A DNA stretch of 64,000 bases from positions 1-64,000 of the forward strand of contig CACJUO010000003.1 in assembly GCA_902596675.1 (NCBI GenBank), written 5' to 3'. The notes beneath the pieces are model-generated. The model did not search any database and was not told the DNA's origin. It was given only the letters and a program-made list of their open reading frames with translations. The DNA comes from an uncultured Pelagibacteraceae bacterium (lineage in GTDB: Bacteria; Pseudomonadota; Alphaproteobacteria; Pelagibacterales; Pelagibacteraceae). Positions 9,236 to 18,664 of this stretch are shown here, one piece after another (within the stretch, counting starts at the first letter, position 1; every line of letters starts with the position of its first letter). The position numbers and the translations under genes are program-made.

Positions 9236-10932
9236 TTTTTAATTCGATGTGTAAAGCTATCTCTTCTAAAACTGTATAATGCTTTTGGATCTACATCAAC
9301 ATCTATAACAACTGGTTTGTTTGCTTTAAGTGCACTTTTAACTGCTTGATTTACCTCTGATAATTTTTTCACTTTAATTCCTTTTGCACCGTAAAGTTTA
9401 GCAACCTCATCAAAAGGAGGACTTTGAATATCTGCGCCCAAATACCTTTCACCATAAAAATCTTTTTGGTAAGCCTTTTCGGCGCCCCAACTTTTATTAT
9501 TCATAACTATTGTAATTGTATTTATTCCATGCTCTACAGCAGTGCTTAATTCTGAAATAGTCATGCCAAATCCACCATCGCCCATTAAACTAACTACAGT
9601 TTTTTTAGGTTTTGCAACCTTAATTCCCAAACCACAAGCAAATGAAAAACCTACTAATCCAAAATCTAAAGGAGTAAAAAGAGAAGGAGGATTATAATAC
9701 TCTAAAGCATCAGTAGCTTGAAGGCAAAGTGTTCCAGCATCAAGTGTAATAGCTGAATTTTTAGGAAGAACTTTTCTTAACTCTTTAAATAGTCCATTTG
9801 GTTGTATTGGATAATTTTTAGATTTTATATTATCCCTATTTATTAAAAACTTTGATCTTTCTAATAAAAAATTATTTGTCCATTCTTTATAACTTAAAAT
9901 TTTCTTTTGTTTTTTTAAATCATTCAACATTTGATTTGCTACATTTGCAGCATCGCCATGAATACCAATACTAATAGGAAAATATCTTCCTAACATTTTT
10001 TTTTCTAGTTCAACTTGAATAATTTTAGCTTTATTGTTTATATTATCGTAAGAGTAGAAAGTAGAATTAAAACCAAGTCTTGTTCCTAATGCAATAATAA
10101 GTTCTGCTTCTTTAACCAGTCTTGAGGCAACTAAATTGCCTCTTGGTCCCATTTGTCCAGCATTTAGTTTGTGACTAAATGGTATCGCATCTCCATGTCC
10201 AGCGGCTGTTACTATTGGAACGTTTAAAAATTCAGCAAGATCAGTTACAGATTTAAATTTTGAATTATATTTTATACCTCCACCAGCAACAATTACAGTT
10301 TTCTTGGAATTAAGAATAAGTTTTGTTGTTTTCTGAATTAAATCGTTTTTGCTTTTTAAATTACTTTCACTTTTAAAAGACTTTTTATTTTCATTGATTT
10401 TAAATTTTGATGTATCTGAAAGTACGTTTCTTGGTAAGTTTATACAAACTGGACCTCTCCTTGGTGACATTGCAAGATTGAATGCATCACTGAAAGCTTT
10501 TGGAATATGACTTGCCTTTTTTACAGTCCAAGTCTTTTTTGTTATTGGATTAAATAGTGACTGTTGATCAAGTCCTTGAAATGCATCTTCCATTTTATCC
10601 TTGGTAGAATATAAACCCGCAATAGATACAACAGGGGAAAATGCTGCTTTTGCTTGAGCAATTCCTGTAACTAGATTAGTAGCTCCTGGACCGTTTTGTC
10701 CTGCAATAATTACTCCTGGTTGATTGGAAGCTCTTGCATAGCCATCGGCCATGTGTGTTCCTGTTCTTTCATCTCTTACACCTATAAATTTAATTTTTTT
10801 TTCATGATACAACGCATCAAACATTTCCATTGTAGCAGAACCAATTAAACCAAAGACGTGTTTAACTTTTTCCTTTTTTAGGGATTTAACTGCCGCTTGA
10901 CCACCGGTCAAGGTATTCTTGGACTTAATCAC
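9232..10932 (-). CDS. Thiamine-pyrophosphate-dependent enzyme (acetolactate synthase / sulfoacetaldehyde acetyltransferase-like)
   Basis: VFGLIGSATMEMFDAL..RDERTGTHMADGYARAS..GQNGPGATNLVT; TPP motif GDGGFGMTISELSTAVEHGINTITIVMNN. Confidence 0.82.
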   Translation of the reverse strand: MIKSKNTLTGGQAAVKSLKKEKVKHVFGLIGSATMEMFDALYHEKKIKFIGVRDERTGTHMADGYARASNQPGVIIAGQNGPGATNLVTGIAQAKAAFSPVVSIAGLYSTKDKMEDAFQGLDQQSLFNPITKKTWTVKKASHIPKAFSDAFNLAMSPRRGPVCINLPRNVLSDTSKFKINENKKSFKSESNLKSKNDLIQKTTKLILNSKKTVIVAGGGIKYNSKFKSVTDLAEFLNVPIVTAAGHGDAIPFSHKLNAGQMGPRGNLVASRLVKEAELIIALGTRLGFNSTFYSYDNINNKAKIIQVELEKKMLGRYFPISIGIHGDAANVANQMLNDLKKQKKILSYKEWTNNFLLERSKFLINRDNIKSKNYPIQPNGLFKELRKVLPKNSAITLDAGTLCLQATDALEYYNPPSLFTPLDFGLVGFSFACGLGIKVAKPKKTVVSLMGDGGFGMTISELSTAVEHGINTITIVMNNKSWGAEKAYQKDFYGERYLGADIQSPPFDEVAKLYGAKGIKVKKLSEVNQAVKSALKANKPVVIDVDVDPKALYSFRRDSFTHRIKK

Positions 10933-12098
10933 GATACTTTTTTAACTTCAGTATCTAGATCATCTTTAAAGTTAGGAATTACTTTTTCAGTGAATAATTT
11001 AATACTTTTCATACAATCTTCATGTTTAACACCCGGAAAGTTAGACCATACCTGAAGATTTTGAAGATTTAGTTCTGATTGAAGTTCTTTTATCTTATCT
11101 GTTACGTATTCAGGAGTACCAAATAACATATTTCTCTTGTGTAAAAACTCATAGTTAAGAAGATCTAATTTCCCTTCTGTATGTGGAAGTTCTTCACCCG
11201 GATCCATATGATTTCCTAGACCTCTCCAATGACAAACCCATCTCATATAATTTACCATGTGTTCACCAGCTTTCTCTTTGGCTTCCTCCATTGTATCTGC
11301 AACAAACATATCTCTAACAAGAGTTACCCCTTCTCCCAAAGGAACATTTTTTTTTGTAACTTCTGATCTTTTATTTTTGTATGCTTCAAATCTTATTTTT
11401 AGTGCTTTCACAGTAGGTATCCACATAATTACGTTAATATTATTTTCTGCAGCCCACTCAATAGATCTTATGCCATCAACAACTTGATGTATTGGAGGAT
11501 GTGGATTTTGATATGGCTTAGGCAGAACACTAATTTTTTTCATAGTGCTATCTTCCATATTCATAAACTCTTCACTAGGTGGACTCATATCGTGTTGCCA
11601 CACATAGTTAGGTGACGGATACGTATAAAATTCTCCTTCGTGATTAAAAAATTTTTCTGACCAAGCTTTTTTTAAAATTTCTAATGTCTCTGCAAATAAT
11701 CTAAAGTTTTTTGCCTGATCTTTTAAATCTGCTTCTTTATTTAAATTTATTGCTTCTCGACCATAAACTCCTCTGGCAACCCCAACTTCTACTCTTCCTT
11801 TAGAAAGCTGATCAAGTGTAGCAATATCTTCTGCCAATCTTATTGGGTTATGAAAAGTAATTACGTTTGCAGCTTGTCCTATTCTTATATTTTTTGTTCT
11901 TGCCGCAGCATCTGCTCCTAACATTAAGGGATTAGTACACGACTCCATTCCCTCATGATTAAAATGATGTTCTGTAAACCATATTGAATTCCAATTATTT
12001 TGATCACAAAATTCTGTGATTTCTTTAGTCTCATCTAATAGCTGGTGATATGGTTTGTGAGTCCAATTTGTGGTATTACAAAAATAACCAAACTTCAT
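10929..12098 (-). CDS. LLM-class (luciferase-like) flavin-dependent oxidoreductase
   Basis: SIWFTEHHFNHEG, LDQLSKGRVEVGVARGVYGREA, luciferase-like TIM-barrel pattern; strong SD AAAGGAGG upstream. Confidence 0.82.
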   Translation of the reverse strand: MKFGYFCNTTNWTHKPYHQLLDETKEITEFCDQNNWNSIWFTEHHFNHEGMESCTNPLMLGADAAARTKNIRIGQAANVITFHNPIRLAEDIATLDQLSKGRVEVGVARGVYGREAINLNKEADLKDQAKNFRLFAETLEILKKAWSEKFFNHEGEFYTYPSPNYVWQHDMSPPSEEFMNMEDSTMKKISVLPKPYQNPHPPIHQVVDGIRSIEWAAENNINVIMWIPTVKALKIRFEAYKNKRSEVTKKNVPLGEGVTLVRDMFVADTMEEAKEKAGEHMVNYMRWVCHWRGLGNHMDPGEELPHTEGKLDLLNYEFLHKRNMLFGTPEYVTDKIKELQSELNLQNLQVWSNFPGVKHEDCMKSIKLFTEKVIPNFKDDLDTEVKKVS

Positions 12099-12143
12099 TA
12101 AAGCCTCCTTTAAAAATTAATTTAAAGACGACCGATCCCACTT

Positions 12144-12153
12144 TCGTATACGA
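12144..12153. promoter_or_regulatory. 10-bp perfect palindrome TCGTATACGA in leader of LLM operon; candidate operator (resembles GntR-type half-sites)
   Basis: Perfect self-complementarity, located between a candidate promoter region and the SD/ATG of 10929..12098. Confidence 0.4.
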
Positions 12154-12199
12154 TTTTACGACGAGTTATGTATCGCTTTATATAACAATATTATTATTC

Positions 12200-13171
12200 T
12201 TATCTCTGATATTCAACGAATTTTTTTAGAGACTTATTTAGAAATTTATCATATCTGATGCCACCGTTACTAAATCTTCGCTTATTTAAAAAGGAAAGAT
12301 TCATTTTAAAGTCATAAGACGGCTCAAAAAAGAAAGGAACAGAGAGCCTTTTTTGCTTATTCCACAATACCCTATGATTTGTTGCTTTAAACTTGCCTTT
12401 GCTTAAATATTCTAGCGCTCTACCTGTATTCACTACCAAGGCATTTTTATTGAAAGGAACATCATGCCATTTTTTTGTTTTCCGGTTTTGAACTTGCAAA
12501 CCTCCTTTTTTATTTTGATATAAAACTGTGAAAATACCACTATCAACATGTGTTTCACATCCAAGTGCGACCCCGTCTTGTTTGGATATTTCAACTGGTT
12601 TTGATTGATTAGGGTAATAATTAAATCGTAAAGTGCTGAGTGTTTTTAATCTTGAAAAAACTTTTTTAGATAAATTGGGGTCCTTTTTGTAAATCTTTAT
12701 AATACTTTTGAACAGAGTTTCGCTTAAATTAAATAAATTTTCAAAATAATCTGCCAGTTTTTCAATAGATTGCTTATTAAATGACCTCTCTATACTTAAA
12801 TGCTCGATGTATTGATTTCTAGTTTTTTTTGAAAAATCCTTTGTTACTTTTAAGTCACCTAAGTCTAATCCTTCTTTTCCATTAACATCATTCGGAAAAT
12901 ATCCTCGATAAATATTTTTACTCTTTTTATTCCATTTCTTTGGAGCTAATTTGAATTTATTGTTTTTATTTGATTTAAAAAAATTTTCTCCAATTTTGCA
13001 TACTTTATTTATTTTTCTTAATTTTATTCCATGACCGACTATTTGAAAAAAACCAACCTCAACACAAGCTTTTTTAATTTCCCTACTAATTTTTAATGTT
13101 GCTTTTGAATTGAAGTTATTTTTTAGAATAGGATTAATATTTATTGTTGGAATATAATTTTTTCTTATCAT
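12200..13171 (-). CDS. Isopenicillin N synthase-family Fe(II)/2-oxoglutarate oxygenase
   Basis: VGFFQIVGHGI N-terminus, HVDSGIFTVLYQNKKGGLQV (HxD), NTGRALEYLSKGKFKATNHRV (distal His), RLSVPFFFEPSYD. Confidence 0.85.
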   Translation of the reverse strand: MIRKNYIPTININPILKNNFNSKATLKISREIKKACVEVGFFQIVGHGIKLRKINKVCKIGENFFKSNKNNKFKLAPKKWNKKSKNIYRGYFPNDVNGKEGLDLGDLKVTKDFSKKTRNQYIEHLSIERSFNKQSIEKLADYFENLFNLSETLFKSIIKIYKKDPNLSKKVFSRLKTLSTLRFNYYPNQSKPVEISKQDGVALGCETHVDSGIFTVLYQNKKGGLQVQNRKTKKWHDVPFNKNALVVNTGRALEYLSKGKFKATNHRVLWNKQKRLSVPFFFEPSYDFKMNLSFLNKRRFSNGGIRYDKFLNKSLKKFVEYQR

Positions 13172-14118
13172 CTATTTGCTGGTATATCTGTAGCAATCAT
13201 TTGTCCTCGGACTTTTTCTCTAAAATAAATATACATGCCAGCACCAATAATTATTGATGCTCCAAGAAATGTTCTTGGCACTGGTATTGTTTCAAATAAT
13301 ATATAACCAGCTACCATCGCAAAAACTATGTATGAATACTCAAATAATGAAACAACTGAAGGTGAAGCAATACTATATGCAGTAAATACACAAAAAAATG
13401 AAATCGAAGCAACTATTCCCATAATTAAAACATAGGGCCATGCCTCTCCTGGATTAGTAAACCATTCTCTAACAATAAATTGCAAAGTTGGATCTGTAAA
13501 AGTGTTAAATTTTCCATCGCCGCTAATAAAAAATATTACCAAACTTGCAAATAATGCAAAAATATAAAGCCAAGTCATTTGAGTATAAATACTATCTTTA
13601 TCGGATGTATATTTTGTTATTGTCATCGAGATTGAATAGCATAGCGCACATGCTACAGGTGCTAATTTAAAGAAATTAAAATCATCTAAAGATGGATTTA
13701 AAACAATCAATACTCCAATAAATCCAACTACAATTGCACTCCATCTTCTAATTCCAATTTTTTCTTTTAAGAAAAATTTAGCAAACATAGACATAAAGAA
13801 TGGGCAGGAGAAAAATAGTGCACTTGTCATAGCAAGTGTCATAAAAGTCAGTGAAATATAAAAAAAACTAAAACCAAAGAAAAAACATACAACTCTTATA
13901 AGTGTTAATAATGGGTAATGGGTTTTTAAAGATATTGTTTTTTTAGTTATTAAAACAAAGGATAGCAAAAATACTGATTGTATAAGGGTTCTTCCAAAAT
14001 AAAGCTCGAATAAAGCAATATCTTCAAAAATAAATTTAATTAAAGAGTCTTGTATTGAAAAAAAAGCCATACCAGTCATTATAAAAAAAATACCTCTGGT
14101 ATTTTGGTTTGTATCCAT
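13168..14118 (-). CDS. EamA/DMT-family permease
   Basis: Two EamA repeats, GIRRWSAIVVGFIGVLIVLNP. Confidence 0.78.
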   Translation of the reverse strand: MDTNQNTRGIFFIMTGMAFFSIQDSLIKFIFEDIALFELYFGRTLIQSVFLLSFVLITKKTISLKTHYPLLTLIRVVCFFFGFSFFYISLTFMTLAMTSALFFSCPFFMSMFAKFFLKEKIGIRRWSAIVVGFIGVLIVLNPSLDDFNFFKLAPVACALCYSISMTITKYTSDKDSIYTQMTWLYIFALFASLVIFFISGDGKFNTFTDPTLQFIVREWFTNPGEAWPYVLIMGIVASISFFCVFTAYSIASPSVVSLFEYSYIVFAMVAGYILFETIPVPRTFLGASIIIGAGMYIYFREKVRGQMIATDIPANR

Positions 14119-14153
14119 CAGACACCTATATCAAATCAGCAGTGATAATAATA

Positions 14154-15740
14154 TTAATTATTTAAAATTGCCTCTGAGCCTTTTTCAGCAATCATAAGTG
14201 TAGGAGCATTTAGGTTTGCACTTGGTATTTCTGGTATCACTGATGCATCAATCACTCTTAAATTTCCAATCCCATTTACTTTCAAATCTTGATCCACTAC
14301 TGCCATATCATCAACTCCCATTTTGCATGTTCCACAAGGATGATATGCAGTGTCTGCTTTCGATCTAATATATTCATTTAATTCATCATCTGACTGTGCA
14401 TCAAAACCTGGCCCAACTTCATCACCAGCGTGGTTTGCTAAAGCTGGCTGAGATAGAATTTTTCTTGCAACATGAATACACTCTCTTGTTTGTTTAAGAT
14501 CTTCTTCTTCTTTTAAATAATTAAATAAAATTTTAGGATAATCGTATGGGTCTGAAGAATTAAGAGTTATTTCACCTCTACTTTTTGGATGATTTGGACT
14601 TGCATGTAGTTGATAACCATGTGAGTCAGGATCTTCTAGGCCATGATTTATCACAAATGATGGAAAAAAATGAAATTGAATATTAGCAACTTTTCTATCA
14701 GGCGATGATTTTGCAAAACCACCAGCCTCTAAAAATGATTTTGAGCAGGGTCCAGATTTAAATATAAACCATTGCATACCTGCTAAAATTTTAGGTATTA
14801 ATTTTGTGTATGTGTAAAGTGTATTAGGAGTTTTGCATTTTTGTTGTATGTAAGTTTCAAGATGATCTTGTAAATTTTTTCCAACACCCTTTGAGTGATG
14901 AATAACTTTAATACCATTATCTCTGAGATGGTTTTCGTCGCCTATACCAGATAACATTAATAATTGTGGAGAATTTATAGATCCTCCACTCAAAATGACT
15001 TCCTTATTTGCATAAATCTTTTCAACTTTGTTATTTATTTTTACTTGAAGACCAACTGCTTTTTTTCCCTCAAATAGTATCTTTTCTACAAATGAGTTTT
15101 TTAAAATATTTAAATTTTTTCTATTTTTAACAGGGTTTAAATAATACTTTGCAACTCCAGCTCTCTCGCCTTGATGCATTGTAGTATCAAACATGCCAAA
15201 ACCTTCTTGTTCCTCACCATTCATATCTATATTTGTTTTGTGACCTGCTTCAGCTGCAGCATCAATAAATGCTTTAAATAATGGATTTGAATTTTTAGAT
15301 AAATTTACTGGAAGGGGTCCCAATGAACCTCTGTATTGATTTTCACCTTCAGACCAAGTTTCAATCTTCTTAAAATAAGGAAGAACTTTATCATAAGACC
15401 AGTTATCTAAACCAAAATTTTCCCATCTGGTGTAGTCATCTCTATTACCTCTTACAAAAACCATCCCATTGTGAGATGAGCATCCTCCAATCATTTTTCC
15501 TCTAGGGCAAAAAACACGTCTATTGTTTAAATATGGTTCAGGTTCTGAATAATATTTCCAATTATATTTGGGGTCATGCATTGTATATAGAAGAGCCAAT
15601 GGCATTTGAACCTTCCAAATATCACTAGATCCACCTGCCTCAAATATAGCTACAGAATTATTAGCATTCTCAGATAATCTGTTAGCTACTACACATCCAG
15701 CTGAACCAGCACCAACTATGAGATAATCAAAAGCTTGCAT
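14154..15740 (-). CDS. GMC oxidoreductase, choline dehydrogenase-like
   Basis: GAGSAGCVVANRLSE FAD motif, GGCSSHNGMVFVRGN, GVGKNLQDHLETYIQ, AYHPCGTCKMG, N(L)NAPTLMIAEK; BetA-like across its length. Confidence 0.82.
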   Translation of the reverse strand: MQAFDYLIVGAGSAGCVVANRLSENANNSVAIFEAGGSSDIWKVQMPLALLYTMHDPKYNWKYYSEPEPYLNNRRVFCPRGKMIGGCSSHNGMVFVRGNRDDYTRWENFGLDNWSYDKVLPYFKKIETWSEGENQYRGSLGPLPVNLSKNSNPLFKAFIDAAAEAGHKTNIDMNGEEQEGFGMFDTTMHQGERAGVAKYYLNPVKNRKNLNILKNSFVEKILFEGKKAVGLQVKINNKVEKIYANKEVILSGGSINSPQLLMLSGIGDENHLRDNGIKVIHHSKGVGKNLQDHLETYIQQKCKTPNTLYTYTKLIPKILAGMQWFIFKSGPCSKSFLEAGGFAKSSPDRKVANIQFHFFPSFVINHGLEDPDSHGYQLHASPNHPKSRGEITLNSSDPYDYPKILFNYLKEEEDLKQTRECIHVARKILSQPALANHAGDEVGPGFDAQSDDELNEYIRSKADTAYHPCGTCKMGVDDMAVVDQDLKVNGIGNLRVIDASVIPEIPSANLNAPTLMIAEKGSEAILNN

Positions 15741-16568
15741 TTAATTTGGATGATCGCCCTCAACTGCAATCCTGTCCATAACTCTTTCATGGCCCAATCC
15801 TCTGCCAGGAAAAAAATCAGTCAGACCTTGGTGAAGGGTGCTTCTATTGTCCCAAATTGCTACAGCATTTTCAGTCCATTTAAATCTACATGTAAAATCA
15901 AGTCTTTCTTGATGTAAAAATATTTCATTTAAAATATCTGAACTTTCATTTTCATCTAAATCTAAAATTCTTTTAGTGTACATTGAATTTACATACAAAA
16001 TTTTTTTTCCTGTTTCAGGATGAGTTCTAACTACTGGATGGGAATTTGAATATTCATCTAGATTACCATTCCCTTCCATTTCCTTATATGCATCAACAAA
16101 CGCTGCTGCCCCTAGAGAGCTATGAATGGCTCTCTTATCATTAACCTTATCTTTAATTTTATCACTTAATGTATCGTAAGCGATTTCCATGTTAGAAAAC
16201 ATTGTATCTCCACCAACTGGTGGAACTTTAATTGATCTTAATATAATTACTTTTGTTGGTTTTGGATTATAACTTACATCAGTATGCCAAGTTTCACCCC
16301 ATTGTCTTTTTTCCTCTGGAGCTTTAATTATTCTTAGTATTTCAGGATAATCTTTTCTTCCTTTAACATAAATATGTCTTTCTAATGGACCAAAATGTTT
16401 TGCTAAATTTATCTGTTCCTCCGACGTAATATCTTGATCTCTAAAAAATAGAGCTTTATGTTCTAATAATAAATTATTTATCTTTTTCCAATTTTCTAAA
16501 GAGCTATCTTTTAAATCGATGCCTTTTACTTCTGCACCTAATGCACCTGATACTAATTTAATTTCCAT
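15741..16568 (-). CDS. TauD/TfdA-family Fe(II)/2-oxoglutarate dioxygenase
   Basis: ALFFRDQDITSEEQINLAKHFGPLERH, WHTDVSYNPKPTKVIIL (HxD), AIWDNRSTLHQGLTDF (distal His). Confidence 0.85.
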   Translation of the reverse strand: MEIKLVSGALGAEVKGIDLKDSSLENWKKINNLLLEHKALFFRDQDITSEEQINLAKHFGPLERHIYVKGRKDYPEILRIIKAPEEKRQWGETWHTDVSYNPKPTKVIILRSIKVPPVGGDTMFSNMEIAYDTLSDKIKDKVNDKRAIHSSLGAAAFVDAYKEMEGNGNLDEYSNSHPVVRTHPETGKKILYVNSMYTKRILDLDENESSDILNEIFLHQERLDFTCRFKWTENAVAIWDNRSTLHQGLTDFFPGRGLGHERVMDRIAVEGDHPN

Positions 16569-16571
16569 AAT

Positions 16572-17039
16572 CTATTTTTTTAATCTACCAGATAATTCTA
16601 AATTTTCAGACTTAAAACTTGATTTATTTTCATTAATAAATTCACCCATTATTTTTAGCTTGTCTTCCTCAAATTCTGTGACCTTTCTTTTTCCCAAATC
16701 AATATAAAGGGATAAACTTTCCATAGTAGCAGCAAGAGTTTTAGTTTCTTTTTCATACATCTCACATTTTAAGTGTAATCTTTTTTTATCATGGTCAAAA
16801 TGTGTGCAATATACCTCTACTTCTTGATTTTCTTTAACTTCATTATTGTAAGTGGTTCTAGTTTCGACAACCATAGTGCTTCTCAGATTTGATTTTGCAT
16901 TTTCGCCGCCCATTTGAAATTTATTAAGCATTGTTTCCCATGCTTGATCAAAGATTAAGATATAATAAGCCATATTCATATGTTCATTATAATCTGTCCA
17001 CTCTTTGATTATTTTTCTCGTTGCAAGATGATACGACAT
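16572..17039 (-). CDS. Hotdog-fold thioesterase, betainyl-CoA thioesterase (CdhB)-like
   Basis: EWTDYNEHMNMAYYILIFDQAWE..., 155 aa hotdog pattern; genomic context with CdhC/CdhA-like genes. Confidence 0.65.
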   Translation of the reverse strand: MSYHLATRKIIKEWTDYNEHMNMAYYILIFDQAWETMLNKFQMGGENAKSNLRSTMVVETRTTYNNEVKENQEVEVYCTHFDHDKKRLHLKCEMYEKETKTLAATMESLSLYIDLGKRKVTEFEEDKLKIMGEFINENKSSFKSENLELSGRLKK

Positions 17040-17041
17040 TT

Positions 17042-17902
17042 TTAACTTTTATTAATTTTATCAGCTATTAGTATTTTTCTTTTCATTTCTCTAAGGACAG
17101 GTTTTTCAATTAGTTTACCATCTATAACTACTAAACCTGTATTTGAGTTATTAAATTCCTCTAATATTTTTTTCGCCTTAGTAATTTCATCTTTTGGAGG
17201 TGTAAATACATCATTTAAAATTTGAATTTGTTTGGGATGAATAGAGCCTTTTCCAGTAAATCCAAGATTTCTAACTTGTTCAGCTTCTTTCCTCATTCCA
17301 TCCATGTTTTCTAAATCTAAATATGGCACATCTATAACATCTACACCGACACTAGCTCCCGCATGAACCAACTTTGATCTTGCATGAACAAGATTTTCCC
17401 ATTTATTCTCAACTCTTAGCTCTGCTGCCATATCAACTCCACCAAAATATAAAGCTACTATTCTCTTGCTAGCATGAGCAATATTATAAATATTTTCTAA
17501 AGCTTCATTTGTTTCCATTATAACATGAAGATCGGTATCTAAATTACAGTCTGTAAGTAGATCGTCTATAAATGTTATTTCGTCTGGCGTTTTAACTTTT
17601 GGTAACATAATAGCCTTAAGATTTACTTTACTTGATATAAAAGCTTCTAGATCTAAAAGACCAAATTTAGTTCTTTGATTATTAAACCTTACAACTAGTT
17701 CTACATCATTTTTAACTTCGAGCGTTTTAAGAGCTTCTATAGTATTTTTTCGGGCTTGTTCTTTATCGTTTATTGCTATTCCATCTTCTAATTCAATACA
17801 AACCATATCAGCACCTGATGCAATCGCTTTTGGAAACATTTCAGGGTGAAGCCCCGGAGTAAATATAAAACTTCTTCTTACTTTTAATTTATCTAAGTCC
17901 AT
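17042..17902 (-). CDS. HpcH/HpaI aldolase / citrate lyase beta subunit-like (CitE) protein
   Basis: RRSFIFTPG..GADMVCIELEDGI..LPKVKTPDEI..IMETNEALENI..GFTGKGSIHPKQI. Confidence 0.85.
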   Translation of the reverse strand: MDLDKLKVRRSFIFTPGLHPEMFPKAIASGADMVCIELEDGIAINDKEQARKNTIEALKTLEVKNDVELVVRFNNQRTKFGLLDLEAFISSKVNLKAIMLPKVKTPDEITFIDDLLTDCNLDTDLHVIMETNEALENIYNIAHASKRIVALYFGGVDMAAELRVENKWENLVHARSKLVHAGASVGVDVIDVPYLDLENMDGMRKEAEQVRNLGFTGKGSIHPKQIQILNDVFTPPKDEITKAKKILEEFNNSNTGLVVIDGKLIEKPVLREMKRKILIADKINKS

Positions 17903-17903
17903 C

Positions 17904-18629
17904 TTAATTTTTATAATCTGGCTCTTCTTTATCTAAAATGATCCTAATTTGAGATAAAAATAAATTTGCGAAATCTGTGGGAAAATTTTCATGTTCCTCT
18001 GCAGTTTTTTCTGCAATTTCATGGCTTACAACATTAAGTTCCTGGTTTGTTGATAGAGCTGTAAGATATGTTTCTGCTGCTCTCTCAAAATAATAAAGAG
18101 AGTTAAAACCTTCAGCCACTGTTCTTCCTGTGGTTAAAATTCCATGATTTGCAAGCAACATGTGTTGTTTGTTTCCTAAAGCATTTGCCATCTTAATGGA
18201 CTCTTCTTCTAGTCCTAGACCTCCAAATTCTTTGAATGCAGATACTCTATTGTAAAACATCATTGTATTTTGATCGATAGGTTTCATAACAGGATCTTTA
18301 AGAGTGGAGAGGGCAGTTGCATATTTTGAGTGAACATGAAAAATGCATCTTGCATGTGGTGCTTTTTCATGTATCGCGCTATGTATATATAGAGCTGTTG
18401 GATCAATTATGTCTGGTTTATTCTTTAGTTCTTCCTTATTTTCTTTTGTTACCAAGATTAAATCACTTGCCTTCATATTACTAAAATGAATGCCTGCTTT
18501 ATTTACATAAAAATCAGATGAGTTAGGGACGCATGCACTAAAATGGTTTGCAACACCCTCGTGCATATTTAGTCTTGCTGTCCATCTAAAAGTAGCAGCT
18601 AATTCTTTCTGTAATTCAGATATTTCCAT
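17904..18629 (-). CDS. Class II aldolase/adducin family protein
   Basis: HEGVANHFSACVP, IHVHSKYATALS-type HxH, LLANHGILTTGRTVAEGFNSLYYFERAAE. Confidence 0.85.
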   Translation of the reverse strand: MEISELQKELAATFRWTARLNMHEGVANHFSACVPNSSDFYVNKAGIHFSNMKASDLILVTKENKEELKNKPDIIDPTALYIHSAIHEKAPHARCIFHVHSKYATALSTLKDPVMKPIDQNTMMFYNRVSAFKEFGGLGLEEESIKMANALGNKQHMLLANHGILTTGRTVAEGFNSLYYFERAAETYLTALSTNQELNVVSHEIAEKTAEEHENFPTDFANLFLSQIRIILDKEEPDYKN

Positions 18630-18664
18630 TTATATGATTTTAAAATATAGTTGAAAAATAAATT

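Noticed and set aside
9232-10932. Acetolactate synthase (ilvB) assignment
   Set aside because: N-terminus and context do not fit branched-chain biosynthesis (no ilvN/ilvC); kept as a generic TPP enzyme.
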